Counted from the first letter of the stretch, positions 9,500 through 18,468 are shown. The stretch is 64,000 nt of DNA from CATQGW01 sp965262235 (GCA_965262235.1 OZ253504.1:2418001-2482000); one strand, 5' to 3'. The notes: a model not told the origin generated them from the letters alone. Numbers and translations are program-made.

Positions 9500-9612
9500 T
9501 GGAGGTCCCCAAGCGTTCGCTGAGCGGGGGGAGGGTACCAGACGAGGCGGGGCCCCCCTCAGTCGCTTCGCGACAGCTCCCCCCGCAAGCGGGGGGAGCG
9601 AGGGAACGCCGC
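9480..9612. repeat. Direct repeat with MaoC 5' end and GC-rich hairpins, copy 1
   Basis: About 130 bp nearly repeated at 11284-11414. It starts in the first codons of the MaoC-like gene (gggccggt.a.acg.gccat), runs through its leader (gtcgctgagcg, gag.gtacca.acgaggcggggc) and ends in the double-hairpin repeat (cagtcgcttcgcgacag, then ctccccccgcaagcggggggag). The two copies bracket the surface-protein gene at 9768. Confidence 0.75.
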
Positions 9613-9642
9613 TTCGCGCCAGCTCCCTCGCGGGGGGAGCGA

Positions 9643-9738
9643 TCAGCGGTTGCGGCTGCGCTGTTCGAAGGGGTCGGGGCGGAGGGGTGCCTCGCGCAGT
9701 GACCAGCTCGTGTGGGCGGCTGTCAGAAGTTTCCTCAC
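9643..9738 (-). pseudogene. Crotonase 3'-end-like remnant
   Basis: A 31-residue frame ends in SLREAPLRPDPFEQRSRNR. This resembles the tail of the enoyl-CoA hydratase at 11541 (LRARDDPFRPEPFGPRSTH), and like that tail it directly precedes the repeat and MaoC start. It is therefore read as a decayed copy of the crotonase gene end left on the far side of the inserted surface gene. The match is short, so the call is tentative. Confidence 0.4.
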
Positions 9739-9767
9739 GGCACTTATTCCTCCCAATGACTGCGGGA

Positions 9768-11117
9768 TTAGCGGTAGCGGCTCCGGCTGACCGAGGCAGC
9801 GAGTTGTTCAAGCAGCGCAGCTGGTGATGGCTGCCCTCGGCAGTCGTACACACAACCGCTGTAGTGGCTACGCTCATCGTCCAGTCGACCGGCTTCGATG
9901 TATATCCAGATGTCGTGCTCCGCAGCGTCGTGCAAGCTGAATCCGTTCGTGAACACCTCCCAGATGTGCATATAGTGCGCGCGATCAACGATCATGCTGT
10001 CGTAATTCGAGAGGACCGTGATCCAACGCCCCGGAGGCACGTCGAATGCAGTGAAGTTGCCGAGCCCCCAGGGGTCAGGCAGCCAGTAGGCGTCTGACGC
10101 GAGGTTCGCGTATGATGGTGCCAGCCCTGTCAGGATCATCGGCGGTGGACAGTTGGGTAGATCGATTGCGTCGAAATCATGATCCTCAACCCGCGGTAGC
10201 GCCGAGGGGACGCAGCCAGTTAGCGCATTGCCGCCGAGCCTGATCAGGTTGAGCTTGGTGAGCAATTCCAACTTGGTCGGAATCATGCCGGTTAACACGT
10301 TGCCGTCCAGCCGCAACTCGGTGAGCTCGCTGAGATCACCCAGCCAACCCCAGATTTCGCCGGCCAGACCGCGTTGTGCGAGATCGAGCCCGGTCACTCG
10401 CAGGGGGGTACCGCCCAGCGTGACCCCCTGCCAATGGGCCGTGGGGCGGTCGACCGCCCAGTCCAGGTCAGTCCCATCGCCCTCCAGCACGTCGCGCAGG
10501 GCCAGCATGTACTCGCGATCTGCCAATAGCCCCGGATTCGACCGCGGTACGGCGATCTCGACATCTCCGTAGCGGTAGGACCCTCGCGATGAGTGCCCGT
10601 CGTCGAGCGGCACGCGGACCATCCCCAGCGGCCGCCAGGTTCGGACCACGACCGGGGAGTACGTGGGCGGATCGGGGTCAACATCGTACACCTGAAGGAA
10701 GACAAGGCCGGGGTCGAGCGCCCGCTGCAGCACCCGCAGACTGATGCCAGCAACAGACAAACCGCTCATCCTGTGTTGTGCCGGATGGTAGCCTGGCCAG
10801 CCATACGTGACGGTTACACCGCCCATGCGGAGTACACCGGGATATGGATCCGGGCGTTCATAATATGGGCGGCTAACACCGTAGTCCGGCAGGCGGAATG
10901 TGCCCAGTTCGTCCCAGCGCCCGCCTGCCTGACGCGCGCTGATCCACAGCTCCGCTGGCTCCGTCACTCGTTGCCAGATGCGAAGCTGAAGGACGACCGT
11001 GTCAGTCTCGCCTGCTTCGGCGCCCGCCGCCGGCTCGGCCGAGGCGTGCCCCGCAAGGAGCGCGACGAGCAGGGCGGTCGCAGTGGCCAACGCCACCAGT
11101 GTGGCCGAGCGCCTCAT
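9768..11117 (-). CDS. Secreted short-LRR protein of the local surface family
   Basis: 449 residues from ATG 11117 (a longer upstream frame is not used). A signal peptide MRRSATLVALATATALLVAL ends near GHASA. The middle contains a long beta-rich stretch of unknown fold. An LRR cap (YMLALRDVLEGD, then W.GVTLGG, RVTGLDL) is followed by only about three plant-type LRRs and the C-cap LTGCVPSALPRVEDHDFDAI. The tail has the family C-terminal module (FDVPPGRWITVL ... ALLEQLAASVSR). The start codon overlaps the stop of the small module-only frame at 11114 (ATGA). Confidence 0.8.
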   Translation of the reverse strand: MRRSATLVALATATALLVALLAGHASAEPAAGAEAGETDTVVLQLRIWQRVTEPAELWISARQAGGRWDELGTFRLPDYGVSRPYYERPDPYPGVLRMGGVTVTYGWPGYHPAQHRMSGLSVAGISLRVLQRALDPGLVFLQVYDVDPDPPTYSPVVVRTWRPLGMVRVPLDDGHSSRGSYRYGDVEIAVPRSNPGLLADREYMLALRDVLEGDGTDLDWAVDRPTAHWQGVTLGGTPLRVTGLDLAQRGLAGEIWGWLGDLSELTELRLDGNVLTGMIPTKLELLTKLNLIRLGGNALTGCVPSALPRVEDHDFDAIDLPNCPPPMILTGLAPSYANLASDAYWLPDPWGLGNFTAFDVPPGRWITVLSNYDSMIVDRAHYMHIWEVFTNGFSLHDAAEHDIWIYIEAGRLDDERSHYSGCVYDCRGQPSPAALLEQLAASVSRSRYR

Positions 11118-11263
11118 GGGCTCGTGTCCATCCAGATCGACTCGGCGAGGCGGTCGAAGAGGGGGGCGATGTTGGTTATTGCCGGCTGGGTGGTTGACAC
11201 GATGCCTACGATCTCCGGGTTCAGGCCGGCGGGGACATCGAACATTACGGCGGGGCCGGTCAT
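11114..11263 (-). CDS. Isolated C-terminal module fragment of the surface family (49 aa)
   Basis: A short frame reads MTGPAVMFDVPAGLNPEIVG and ends IAPLFDRLAESIWMDTSP. This is the C-terminal module of the surface family (compare FIIDVPPGSEV ... ALFDQIMASMRR). Its TGA overlaps the ATG of the following LRR gene. The preceding sequence in another frame is the duplicated MaoC start (MARLTGPYQ), so this is probably the tail of an older family gene cut by recombination. It may still be translated as a coupled leader. Confidence 0.5.
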   Translation of the reverse strand: MTGPAVMFDVPAGLNPEIVGIVSTTQPAITNIAPLFDRLAESIWMDTSP

Positions 11264-11283
11264 CGACAAGGGCGAACTGGTAG

Positions 11284-11414
11284 GGGCCGGTGAGACGTGC
11301 CATGGGTGGACATGCAGTCGCTGAGCGAGGCGAGAGTACCAAACGAGGCGGGGCCCCCCTCAGTCGCTTCGCGACAGCTCCCCCCGCAAGCGGGGGGAGC
11401 GAGGGAACGCCGCT
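11284..11414. repeat. Direct repeat with MaoC 5' end and GC-rich hairpins, copy 2
   Basis: Partner of 9480-9612. It includes the ATG at 11303-11301 with MARLTGPYQ, then the leader and the double hairpin (gtcgcttcgcgac; ctccccccgcaagcggggggag at about 11377-11399). It follows the crotonase gene end, which makes it the original or copied operon junction. Confidence 0.75.
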
Positions 11415-11468
11415 GTGCGGCGGCTCTAACGAGGAATCGTCGGTGTGAGGCAGTTCAGCGCTCGGAGT

Positions 11469-11556
11469 GGAGGGGATTCCGCGGCAGACTTAATGTGTGC
11501 TGCGGGAGGGAGCCCTTTGGGAGGGGATTCCGCGGCAGACTTAATGTGTGCTGCGG
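11469..11556. repeat. Tandem duplication of the crotonase gene 3' end
   Basis: A 37-bp unit occurs at 11469-11505 and again at 11520-11556, separated by 14 bp. Each contains the stop codon region (gcagacttaatgtgtgctgc) that encodes PRSTH-stop on the minus strand. Only the second is the real gene end. Confidence 0.85.
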
Positions 11557-12404
11557 GGGCCGAAGGGTTCGGGGCGGAAGGGGTCGTCGCGGGCGCGGAG
11601 GAAGGCGCCGAAGCCGCCGGCGCGGCGGGCCTCGTCGAGATGCTCGACCTCGGGGCCGTCGGCCGAGGCTTCGACCAGGGTCGAGAGCAGGGCGCCGACG
11701 TTGAGCGCGTTGCGCAGGCCCATCGCTTCGAGGCCGCGGGCGGTGATCAGCTTGTTGTAGCGAATCGAGTCGGAGGGGACCCGCGCGAGGCGCTCGGCCA
11801 GCGCGTGGGAGCGGTCCATGAGGTCCTCGGCGGGCGCGATCTCGTTGATCACGCCGATTCGCAGCGCCTCCTCGGCGTCGAAGTGGTCGCCTGTCAGCGC
11901 GTAGCGATGGGCGACCTTCCAGCCGGCGAGGATCGCGAACAGCACCGAGGAGTTGGAGACCATGCGCACCTCGGGCTGGGCGAACACGGCGCGATCGGAC
12001 GCGATTGTGATGTCGGAGGCCAGCGCGTACCAGAACCCGCCGCCGATGCACCAGCCGTTGACGGCGGCGATGATCGGCGTCTCGAGGGTCATCAGGTGCA
12101 TCATCATGTCGGGGTTGCGGGAGGAGAAGTGGTGCCAGCGGCGCAGGTGGCCGGAGACGGGCGTGCGCGGGCCGCCGACGGCGGTGTCGATGCCGCCGTC
12201 GATGTTGTAGCCGGAGGAGAAGGCGCGGCCGGCGCCGGTGACGATGATCGCGCGCGCGGAGGGATCGGCGTTGGCCTCGTCGAGCGCGAGGTGGAACTCA
12301 TCCTCGAGCGCGGGGGTGATCGCGTTCAGCGTCTCGGGCCGGTTCCAGGTGATGGTGACGACTGGGCCGTCCTGCTCGTAGAGCACGTCTTCGTAGTTGG
12401 GCAT
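11541..12404 (-). CDS. Enoyl-CoA hydratase/isomerase (crotonase) family protein
   Basis: 287 residues. Crotonase features: oxyanion-hole segments AFSSGYNI (61-68) and CIGGGFWYAL (119-128), and QPEVRM (143-148) carrying the second catalytic Glu. The first catalytic Glu of true hydratases (GGGCE position) is replaced in GGGFW, so it may be an isomerase, hydrolase or other crotonase rather than a classical hydratase. A GGGAG Shine-Dalgarno precedes ATG 12404. It was probably the first gene of an operon with the MaoC and PanE-like genes before the surface gene entered. Cytosolic acyl-CoA metabolism. Confidence 0.85.
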   Translation of the reverse strand: MPNYEDVLYEQDGPVVTITWNRPETLNAITPALEDEFHLALDEANADPSARAIIVTGAGRAFSSGYNIDGGIDTAVGGPRTPVSGHLRRWHHFSSRNPDMMMHLMTLETPIIAAVNGWCIGGGFWYALASDITIASDRAVFAQPEVRMVSNSSVLFAILAGWKVAHRYALTGDHFDAEEALRIGVINEIAPAEDLMDRSHALAERLARVPSDSIRYNKLITARGLEAMGLRNALNVGALLSTLVEASADGPEVEHLDEARRAGGFGAFLRARDDPFRPEPFGPRSTH

Positions 12405-12477
12405 GGTTTCGCTCCCTTCGCAACGTGACCACGGTAGGCCAGATGGCGTGTTGCGGGCAGCGGGGGCGCCGGGCCGC

Positions 12478-14802
12478 TCAGGAGCCGTCGTTGGCGGGCG
12501 CGGCGGGGATCATTGCGTCGAAGAGGGCGGGCAGGTCGGTGTTGCCCTCGGGGATGTGGCGCGCGAGTTCGGAGCCATCGGTGAGCGCGAGAGTGATGGA
12601 GCCGCCGGTCAGGAAGTCGAAGAACATGACCGCGGCCGTTTCGTCGGCGCCGGTCAAGTTCATGGTCCCCCAGTCGCGCTCGGCTGCAAGGGTGATCGCC
12701 AGCGACTCGCCGTCCAGCGCGACCGTGACCGCGCCGCCGCCGCGCACGATGGCGCAGGGCGCAGTGTCGAGATCGACGTTGGTCACACCGTCGTCGGACG
12801 GTTCGGCGACCGGACACTCGGTGGGGGCGGTGACGCTCGACTCCGGCGCCTCCGCTGCGGGATCACGCAGCGAGGCGGCGATGGCGGACAAGGTCGGATC
12901 TGTCGCGCCGGCGAATCTGATCGACCGCGCCTGGTCGCCGCCGCTCAATGCGTCGGCGCCGAGAACCAGCTCAACGCCCTGTTTCGTGCTGAGGACCGCC
13001 ACGTAAGCGCCGCCGTCCTGCTGTCGCCACTGCAACTCGACCGTTGCGCCGGCCGGCACGGTGAACGCGATCCGCTGCCCGTCCCAGCGCAGTTCATGAT
13101 CACCCGTCGGTAGGCTGTATCGCCCCGCTGTGGCTGAACGAGCGAGATTGCAGGATCGAGAGTTGCCCGTGGCTGTCCAGGGGCCTTCGATCGTGGATGT
13201 GTGCCACGTCATGGTACCGAACCAGCCCCCGTCTACACAAGTGTAGGTCACGGTAAAGAGTGTGTAGGTCGTAACAGTGCGCCGTTCTTCGTACTCTATG
13301 CAGCCGATCACCGGAAGCTGGGCGGCACGCCACTGAGTCTCCTGGCGAGTTGTCATCGCTGTTATTACCGCGACATTACCGGGGCGCGTGTCAGCATCAC
13401 ACGTGGTGGGGTCAACAGGCCCTGGCCCTGGCCCCGGCCCTGTACTGATACTCGGCAACTTGACGGGTGAAGAGAAGTCGCTCCAATCGCCGCACACCGT
13501 GACAGTAAATCCGCCGTCCGTTCGATCCTCGCACGCTTGGCCGCGCATTTTGTACCAGTAGCCACGTGACTGACTGCTGAACGTAATGGGCGAGACCGAG
13601 TCAGTCGTCGGACTTCCTACCCGATTGTAGGCGCCTTGTTGGGTGGCCGCGCGATGCAACTCCCAGCGGAGTTCTCGCGGCGACGAGCCGCTCCAGGTGA
13701 ACGTGCTCGACGGTTGTGTGCCGGAGAAGCTGAAGTCGGTGATGACCGGGACCACGAGTGCCGTCGGCGCCGCGGTCACCGTCGCCGGTTCGCTTTCGAT
13801 GTATCCCCGCACAGCGCGAATCTGCACTGAGTAAGTAGTGCCATTCGTGAGGTCGTCCAATGGGAAACCAGTCGTGGAGGCGTCACTGGGGTCGATTGGA
13901 AGCCAATCGGCGTCGCCGAGTTTGTACTCATATCCGTCAATAGCGGGATCGTCGGTGGCTTCCGCCCAACTCAGGTTGATGCTGCCATCTCCGGACGCTG
14001 CCGACAAATCACTGGGAGGAGCGGGCGTTCCGTAGTACGCTGCCATGAAGTCCGCAATATCGACATCGGTAAGTCTTGCCGGTTGGGCAGCGGTTTCATT
14101 CACTATACAGTGATCCGCCGTATCGCTATCACGATTTGTGTCGAAGCTCATGATTGCAGGTCTATCAAGCTGTAAGGGTCCCGACCTGTCCTTCTGGTCA
14201 GAGTACCCGCAGTGATAGTGCGCGAGGCCAAGCGCGTGCCCTAGTTCGTGCCCGATATCTCGTACAAGATCGTTGTACTTCGGACTCGTTGGTTCGTCTG
14301 CAGTAGGTGGATATGCCAGGAGGCGAAGCTCGGTCTGCCCGATAAAGGTCTTGCTTTCGGAGTTGGGAAGAGCCGTAGTACCATCATGGGCAAGGCAACC
14401 GATGATAAGGCTCACATCGATGTTCCCGCAGTAGCCGCCGTGGTTGACAATTATGTTTATAAGTCTGTCCTGTGGTAGCGGGTCGATTTCTGAGATATCG
14501 CAGTTGTCGGAGCTAGGATCATACGCAAAGAGAGAAGCTGTAGTGTAATTTGCTGTCGCTGTACTCCAAAGACCTATTGCCTCCTCAGTCGCATTCGGGT
14601 AGTGCGGAGAGCATACCTTGATCGATTCACCAAGGGAAACGTTGTTCGCGATGGCGCCTGCCCACCATAGATACGGTGACGTATGTCTGTTATCGTGCCC
14701 GGCGTCTACCTCCTTGATACTGGTATCCAGAATCGCGGCGAGAGCAAGAAAAAGGACCAGGGATATGGAGATCGCCGAGAAGGTGAGGCGTGTCCGTGTC
14801 AT
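12478..14802 (-). CDS. Secreted metzincin-type metalloprotease with Fn3 domains
   Basis: 774 residues. Signal peptide at 1-34. Catalytic zinc motif HELGHALGLAHYHCGY at 185-200 has all three ligands (H185, H189, H195). Cysteines at 101, 125 and 136 suggest disulfides. An Fn3 domain (about 255-345, PSDLSAASGDGSINLSW) and a second Ig/Fn3-like domain follow, then a GPGPGPG linker and two copies of the family C-terminal module (LSAIAASLRD; ALFDAMIPAAP). The start overlaps the stop of the LRR gene (ATGA), so the two are coupled. Likely degrades extracellular protein or processes its LRR partner (inference). Intact homologue of the decayed 231-2608 gene. Confidence 0.85.
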   Translation of the reverse strand: MTRTRLTFSAISISLVLFLALAAILDTSIKEVDAGHDNRHTSPYLWWAGAIANNVSLGESIKVCSPHYPNATEEAIGLWSTATANYTTASLFAYDPSSDNCDISEIDPLPQDRLINIIVNHGGYCGNIDVSLIIGCLAHDGTTALPNSESKTFIGQTELRLLAYPPTADEPTSPKYNDLVRDIGHELGHALGLAHYHCGYSDQKDRSGPLQLDRPAIMSFDTNRDSDTADHCIVNETAAQPARLTDVDIADFMAAYYGTPAPPSDLSAASGDGSINLSWAEATDDPAIDGYEYKLGDADWLPIDPSDASTTGFPLDDLTNGTTYSVQIRAVRGYIESEPATVTAAPTALVVPVITDFSFSGTQPSSTFTWSGSSPRELRWELHRAATQQGAYNRVGSPTTDSVSPITFSSQSRGYWYKMRGQACEDRTDGGFTVTVCGDWSDFSSPVKLPSISTGPGPGPGPVDPTTCDADTRPGNVAVITAMTTRQETQWRAAQLPVIGCIEYEERRTVTTYTLFTVTYTCVDGGWFGTMTWHTSTIEGPWTATGNSRSCNLARSATAGRYSLPTGDHELRWDGQRIAFTVPAGATVELQWRQQDGGAYVAVLSTKQGVELVLGADALSGGDQARSIRFAGATDPTLSAIAASLRDPAAEAPESSVTAPTECPVAEPSDDGVTNVDLDTAPCAIVRGGGAVTVALDGESLAITLAAERDWGTMNLTGADETAAVMFFDFLTGGSITLALTDGSELARHIPEGNTDLPALFDAMIPAAPANDGS

Positions 14803-16841
14803 GGTGCGTCGACTTCGACCCGCGCTGATGACGCGATGTAATCAAGCACGTCGCGGATCGATACGTCAGTAGATGGAGTGGTTGCACTAGGCGGTATGAA
14901 ATATTCTGAGGCGGCATCGCGGTAGCGGATGCAGAGGATCGTTTCTTCGGCGATGTCTGACAAGCAGATAGTCAGCCCGCCCGGGTGAGCATTTAGTGCT
15001 TCAAGCCATTTGATTTGGTGTTTGCTGGTCGGGACGTCAATGACCAGATATGGCCGCGACGCATCGCCGAAGTCGAACTTATGAGTACCGGGAGCAAAGG
15101 TAGCCTTGAGCATCGTAGGTGCAACAGAGACCGTGTTCGGCGGTCGATTAGTGACCGAGAATGTCGTCGCTACGATGACATCGCCAAGCTCGGGTTTCTG
15201 CCCGGGCCTTGGAAGTGGCCGCGGGCGAGCCGCGGTGAGGTTGAAGCTGATTCGGCTGGCGGCGCCCTCAAACTCGGTGGGGGTAAAGGTGTAGGTCGTG
15301 CCGACCGGCGGGATCAGCCGCGCGTAGGAGATCGGCGAGGGACGCTCCAGCGGGGCTCGCTGCAGGTAGAAGCGGGTGTAGTCGGCGGGCAGCGGGGCGG
15401 CGGTCACGACGGTGATCTGCTGGCCGCGCTCGACGTGGTAGCGGCCGTCGCCGTCGGGCTGGATGAGCAGCGAGTCGGGGATGTCCTGGACCTGGGCGTA
15501 GTCCTCGGGGGCGCCTTTGTAGACGGCGCGGATGCAGCTGGCGTCGGTGGTCGTGGCGCAGCGGTCCGCCGGCAGCGCGGTGAAGGAGGCTGTGACCGTC
15601 TGGTCTGAGTACAGCTCCAGGATGCAGGTCGTGGCCGTGCCCGAGCAGGCGCTGCCCCAGCCGGCGAAGGTGTGTGTAGCGTCGTTCCAGCTGGCGGTCA
15701 GCGTGACCGGCTCTCCCTCAACCTGCGTGGTCATCCCCGCCGGCTCGACGTTGCCACCTTCAGCTGCAGTTGCGGTCAGGGTGTGGGTCGGCTCTGGTGT
15801 GGCCGGCGTAGCGGCTGCGCCGTAGGCGCAGTCGGGCAGGTTCAGCCGGGCCATATCGTTGTTTCGTACCTCGCGCAAGCGCGGCGGCAGGCAGCCGCTG
15901 AACGCGGCGTTGCGGACCATGTAGACCTTGGTCAGACGCGTCAGCCGACCCAGCTGCGAAGGGATCACGCCCGAGAGTTGGTTGTCGTCCAGGCGCACAT
16001 TGGCGAGCTGGGTGAGGTTGCCGAGCTGGGTCGGAATCGAGCCCGAGAGCAGATTGCGGTTGAGTGAGAGCCAGCTGATGTTGACCAGCCGGCCGAGGCG
16101 CGGCGGGATCGGACCGCTCAAGCGGTTGTGGCTCAGGTTGAGGTATTGCAGGCCGCTGAGGTTGCCGAGCTGCGGCGGGATCGTGCCGCTCAGACCGACT
16201 CCGGCGGGCAGCGGGTTGGGCCCGGCCAGTTGCAGGCTGGTCAGGGTGGCGCCGATGTCGGCCAGCTCTGGCGGGATCGTGCCGCTCAAGCGGTTCTCGT
16301 TGAGGAGCAGCGTTTGCAGCTGCGTCAGCAGGCCCAACTCGGGCGGGATCGAGCCGGTCAGGCGGTTGAAACCGAGCCGCAGGGTGCGCAGCGCGCTGAG
16401 GCCGCCCAAGGATGCAGGGATCGCGCCGTCCAAACTCCGGCTGTCGAGATTGAGGCCCGTCACCCGCTTCGGCCCGCCGTAACGGACGGGCGCGACCGTG
16501 ACGCCGCTCCAGCTCGAAATCGCCCGCTGCGCGCTCCAGTTGAGCGTGGCCGTGCCGCGCAATGTGTCCCTGGCGGCCAACAAGGCCGCGCAGTCGGCGA
16601 CCAGGCCGGGGTTGTCGGCGGGGCTCGGCACCACCGTGCCGTTCGCACAGGGCTCCGTCGCCGACGTGGGCTGTGGGCCAAGGCCCATGATCAGGAGGAT
16701 CGTCGCGACCAGCGCCGCGATCAGCACCAGCGCTGTGGCGGGTGCGAAACGCTTCCACCTGGGCGTCGCTGCCTGTCCGGCAGCGCCCTCCGCGCGCCGC
16801 GCAACGATGCGAGCCCGGACCGCGTGCGTGACTCTAGGCAT
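14799..16841 (-). CDS. Exported leucine-rich-repeat surface protein
   Basis: 680 residues from ATG 16841 (GGAG upstream); the open frame extends further but into the divergent CoA-transferase gene. Basic N-terminus and hydrophobic segment at about 34-53 resemble the 2622-5138 protein (PRWKRFAPATALVL). LRR cap (CAALLAARDTLRG, W.GVT), about eight GxIPxxLG LRRs, C-cap FSGCLPPRLREVRNND, InlB-type repeat (AEGGNVEPAGMTTQ), DRCATTTDASCIRAVYKGAP module, and a divergent C-terminal module ending DVLDYIASSAR. First gene of the pair with the metzincin; only 54 nt separate it from the CoA-transferase start on the other strand. Confidence 0.85.
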   Translation of the reverse strand: MPRVTHAVRARIVARRAEGAAGQAATPRWKRFAPATALVLIAALVATILLIMGLGPQPTSATEPCANGTVVPSPADNPGLVADCAALLAARDTLRGTATLNWSAQRAISSWSGVTVAPVRYGGPKRVTGLNLDSRSLDGAIPASLGGLSALRTLRLGFNRLTGSIPPELGLLTQLQTLLLNENRLSGTIPPELADIGATLTSLQLAGPNPLPAGVGLSGTIPPQLGNLSGLQYLNLSHNRLSGPIPPRLGRLVNISWLSLNRNLLSGSIPTQLGNLTQLANVRLDDNQLSGVIPSQLGRLTRLTKVYMVRNAAFSGCLPPRLREVRNNDMARLNLPDCAYGAAATPATPEPTHTLTATAAEGGNVEPAGMTTQVEGEPVTLTASWNDATHTFAGWGSACSGTATTCILELYSDQTVTASFTALPADRCATTTDASCIRAVYKGAPEDYAQVQDIPDSLLIQPDGDGRYHVERGQQITVVTAAPLPADYTRFYLQRAPLERPSPISYARLIPPVGTTYTFTPTEFEGAASRISFNLTAARPRPLPRPGQKPELGDVIVATTFSVTNRPPNTVSVAPTMLKATFAPGTHKFDFGDASRPYLVIDVPTSKHQIKWLEALNAHPGGLTICLSDIAEETILCIRYRDAASEYFIPPSATTPSTDVSIRDVLDYIASSARVEVDAP

Positions 16842-16895
16842 CGCTCCAACTCTCACCCCACTACCCTGCATGCACCCGCGGGGGGGGAGCCTAGC

Positions 16896-18215
16896 ATGCC
16901 GGGACCGCTTGATGGGGTTCGCGTGCTTGAACTGGGGCAGATCATTGCTGGGCCGTATGCGGCTACGGCGCTGGCGGACCTTGGCGCGGAGGTGGTCAAG
17001 CTGGAGCCGCCGGGGGGCGAGGGCGGGCGGCGGCTGGGGCAGTTCGCGCCGGGCGAGAGCAAGGTCTTCCACACCCTGAGCCGCGGCAAGCGCGGGATCG
17101 TCGTGGACCTGCGCATGTCGCGTGGACGCGAGGTCGTGCACCGCCTGATTGCCGATTTCGACGTCTTCGTGACCAACGCGCGGCCCGGCGTGCCGGAACG
17201 GATCGGGGTCGACTACGAGACGTTGCGGCGCTACCGGCCGGACCTGATCTACCTGCACATCACCGGCTTCGGCGACCCCAAGCAGGTGCCCGTGGGGGCG
17301 CTCGACCCGCAGCGGCTGCAGGAGATCACGCAGCGCGCGGGCTCGGACGTGATCGTGCAGGCGTACTCCGGCCTGCTGGCGGCCGACGAGAAAGTCGACC
17401 GGCACGGCGCGCCGGAGCCGATCACCGCGACGGCCCCGGCCGACTGGGTGGCGGCGTTCGGCGGGGCGATGGGCGTGTGCGCGGCGCTCTTCCACCGCCA
17501 GCGCACCGGCGAGGGGCAGTACCTGACCACCTCGCTGCTCGCGGCGGCTCTGACGCTGCAGGCGCCCTGGCTGGCCTCGGTGCCGCCGTCGGACGCCTTT
17601 CTGGTGCAGCCACTACTCGACCGCTTCGCCGAGCTGCGCGACGCGGGCGCGAGCTACGCCGAGCTGATCCAGGCTCGCCGCGAGGCGCCCCGCCAGACGC
17701 GCGCCTTCCGGCTCTACTACGGCGGCTATCCCGTGAGGGATGGCGCAATCATCCTCGGCGCGTTGACGCCGGCCAACCGCAACCAGATCAGGCGGGCGCT
17801 GGGGATCACTGACGATCCGACCGAGAGCGACGATTTCAACGCGCTCGCGCCCGAGTCGGGGCCGATCGTCGACGGCGTGCGGGCCCAGATTGCGGAGCGG
17901 ATGCTGAGCGCCACGATGGAAGAATGGATGCAGCGTTTCGACGCCGAGGGCGCGCCGGCGTCGATGGTGCGGCTGCCCGAGGAGATCAATCTCGACCCGG
18001 AGCTGGACGCGATGGGTCTGCTGCGTCCGATTGAGCACGCGCTCACCGGTCCCGAGCGGCATGTGGGGCCGCTGGTCAACATGTCGGCTACGCCGACGGG
18101 CACGGATCGTCCGTCGCCGCCGCTGGATGCGCATACCGATGAGGTGCTCAGGGAGCATGGCTTCAGCGAGGAAGAAATTGAGGCGCTTCGAGGTGAGGGG
18201 GCGATCGGTGTCTGA
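16896..18215 (+). CDS. CaiB/BaiF (family III) CoA-transferase
   Basis: 439 residues. MPGPLDGVRVLELGQIIAGP is the standard family start. RAGSDVIVQAYSGLL places Asp at 151, the family nucleophile that forms an acyl-aspartyl intermediate (family knowledge). RGKRGIVVDL and ARPGVPERIG are further family signatures. It moves CoA between carboxylic acids; the substrate cannot be predicted. Divergent from the LRR gene with a 54-nt shared promoter region. It carries an insert GDPKQVPVGALDPQRLQEIT relative to the paralogue at 23343. Cytosolic. Confidence 0.9.
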   Translation: MPGPLDGVRVLELGQIIAGPYAATALADLGAEVVKLEPPGGEGGRRLGQFAPGESKVFHTLSRGKRGIVVDLRMSRGREVVHRLIADFDVFVTNARPGVPERIGVDYETLRRYRPDLIYLHITGFGDPKQVPVGALDPQRLQEITQRAGSDVIVQAYSGLLAADEKVDRHGAPEPITATAPADWVAAFGGAMGVCAALFHRQRTGEGQYLTTSLLAAALTLQAPWLASVPPSDAFLVQPLLDRFAELRDAGASYAELIQARREAPRQTRAFRLYYGGYPVRDGAIILGALTPANRNQIRRALGITDDPTESDDFNALAPESGPIVDGVRAQIAERMLSATMEEWMQRFDAEGAPASMVRLPEEINLDPELDAMGLLRPIEHALTGPERHVGPLVNMSATPTGTDRPSPPLDAHTDEVLREHGFSEEEIEALRGEGAIGV

Positions 18216-18250
18216 GGGGGAGGCGTGAGCTTGGTTGGGGTAGGGAGGGA

Positions 18251-18302
18251 GGCCCCCCTCTGCCTTCGGCATCTCCCCCCGCGAAGCCGGGGGGAGAGGG
18301 GA
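18251..18302. repeat. Dispersed GC-rich double-hairpin repeat, copy C
   Basis: Variant with ctgccttcggcat in place of the usual gtcac-gtgac hairpin, then tctccccccgc-gaag-ccggggggaga. The rest of the 18216-18468 gap holds a weaker related stretch (gagatccccgccgatgcggtgagggg) and no gene. Confidence 0.7.
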
Positions 18303-18468
18303 TCTTGAGGGAGATCCCCGCCGATGCGGTGAGGGGAGAGGGGATCTGGAAGGGCATCTCTGCCCGCGGGGGATCCGGCGCATCCTGTGTCGCCCTACGC
18401 TGCGTAGACGCGGGGTGTGCGGGCGCGGTGGGCGCCGCGGAGGCTCGCGGAGATGAAGGAGCATGGTC

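Noticed and set aside
14799..17495. 898-codon version of the LRR gene
   Set aside because: The extra 218 codons run antisense through the CoA-transferase; the family start is at 16841.
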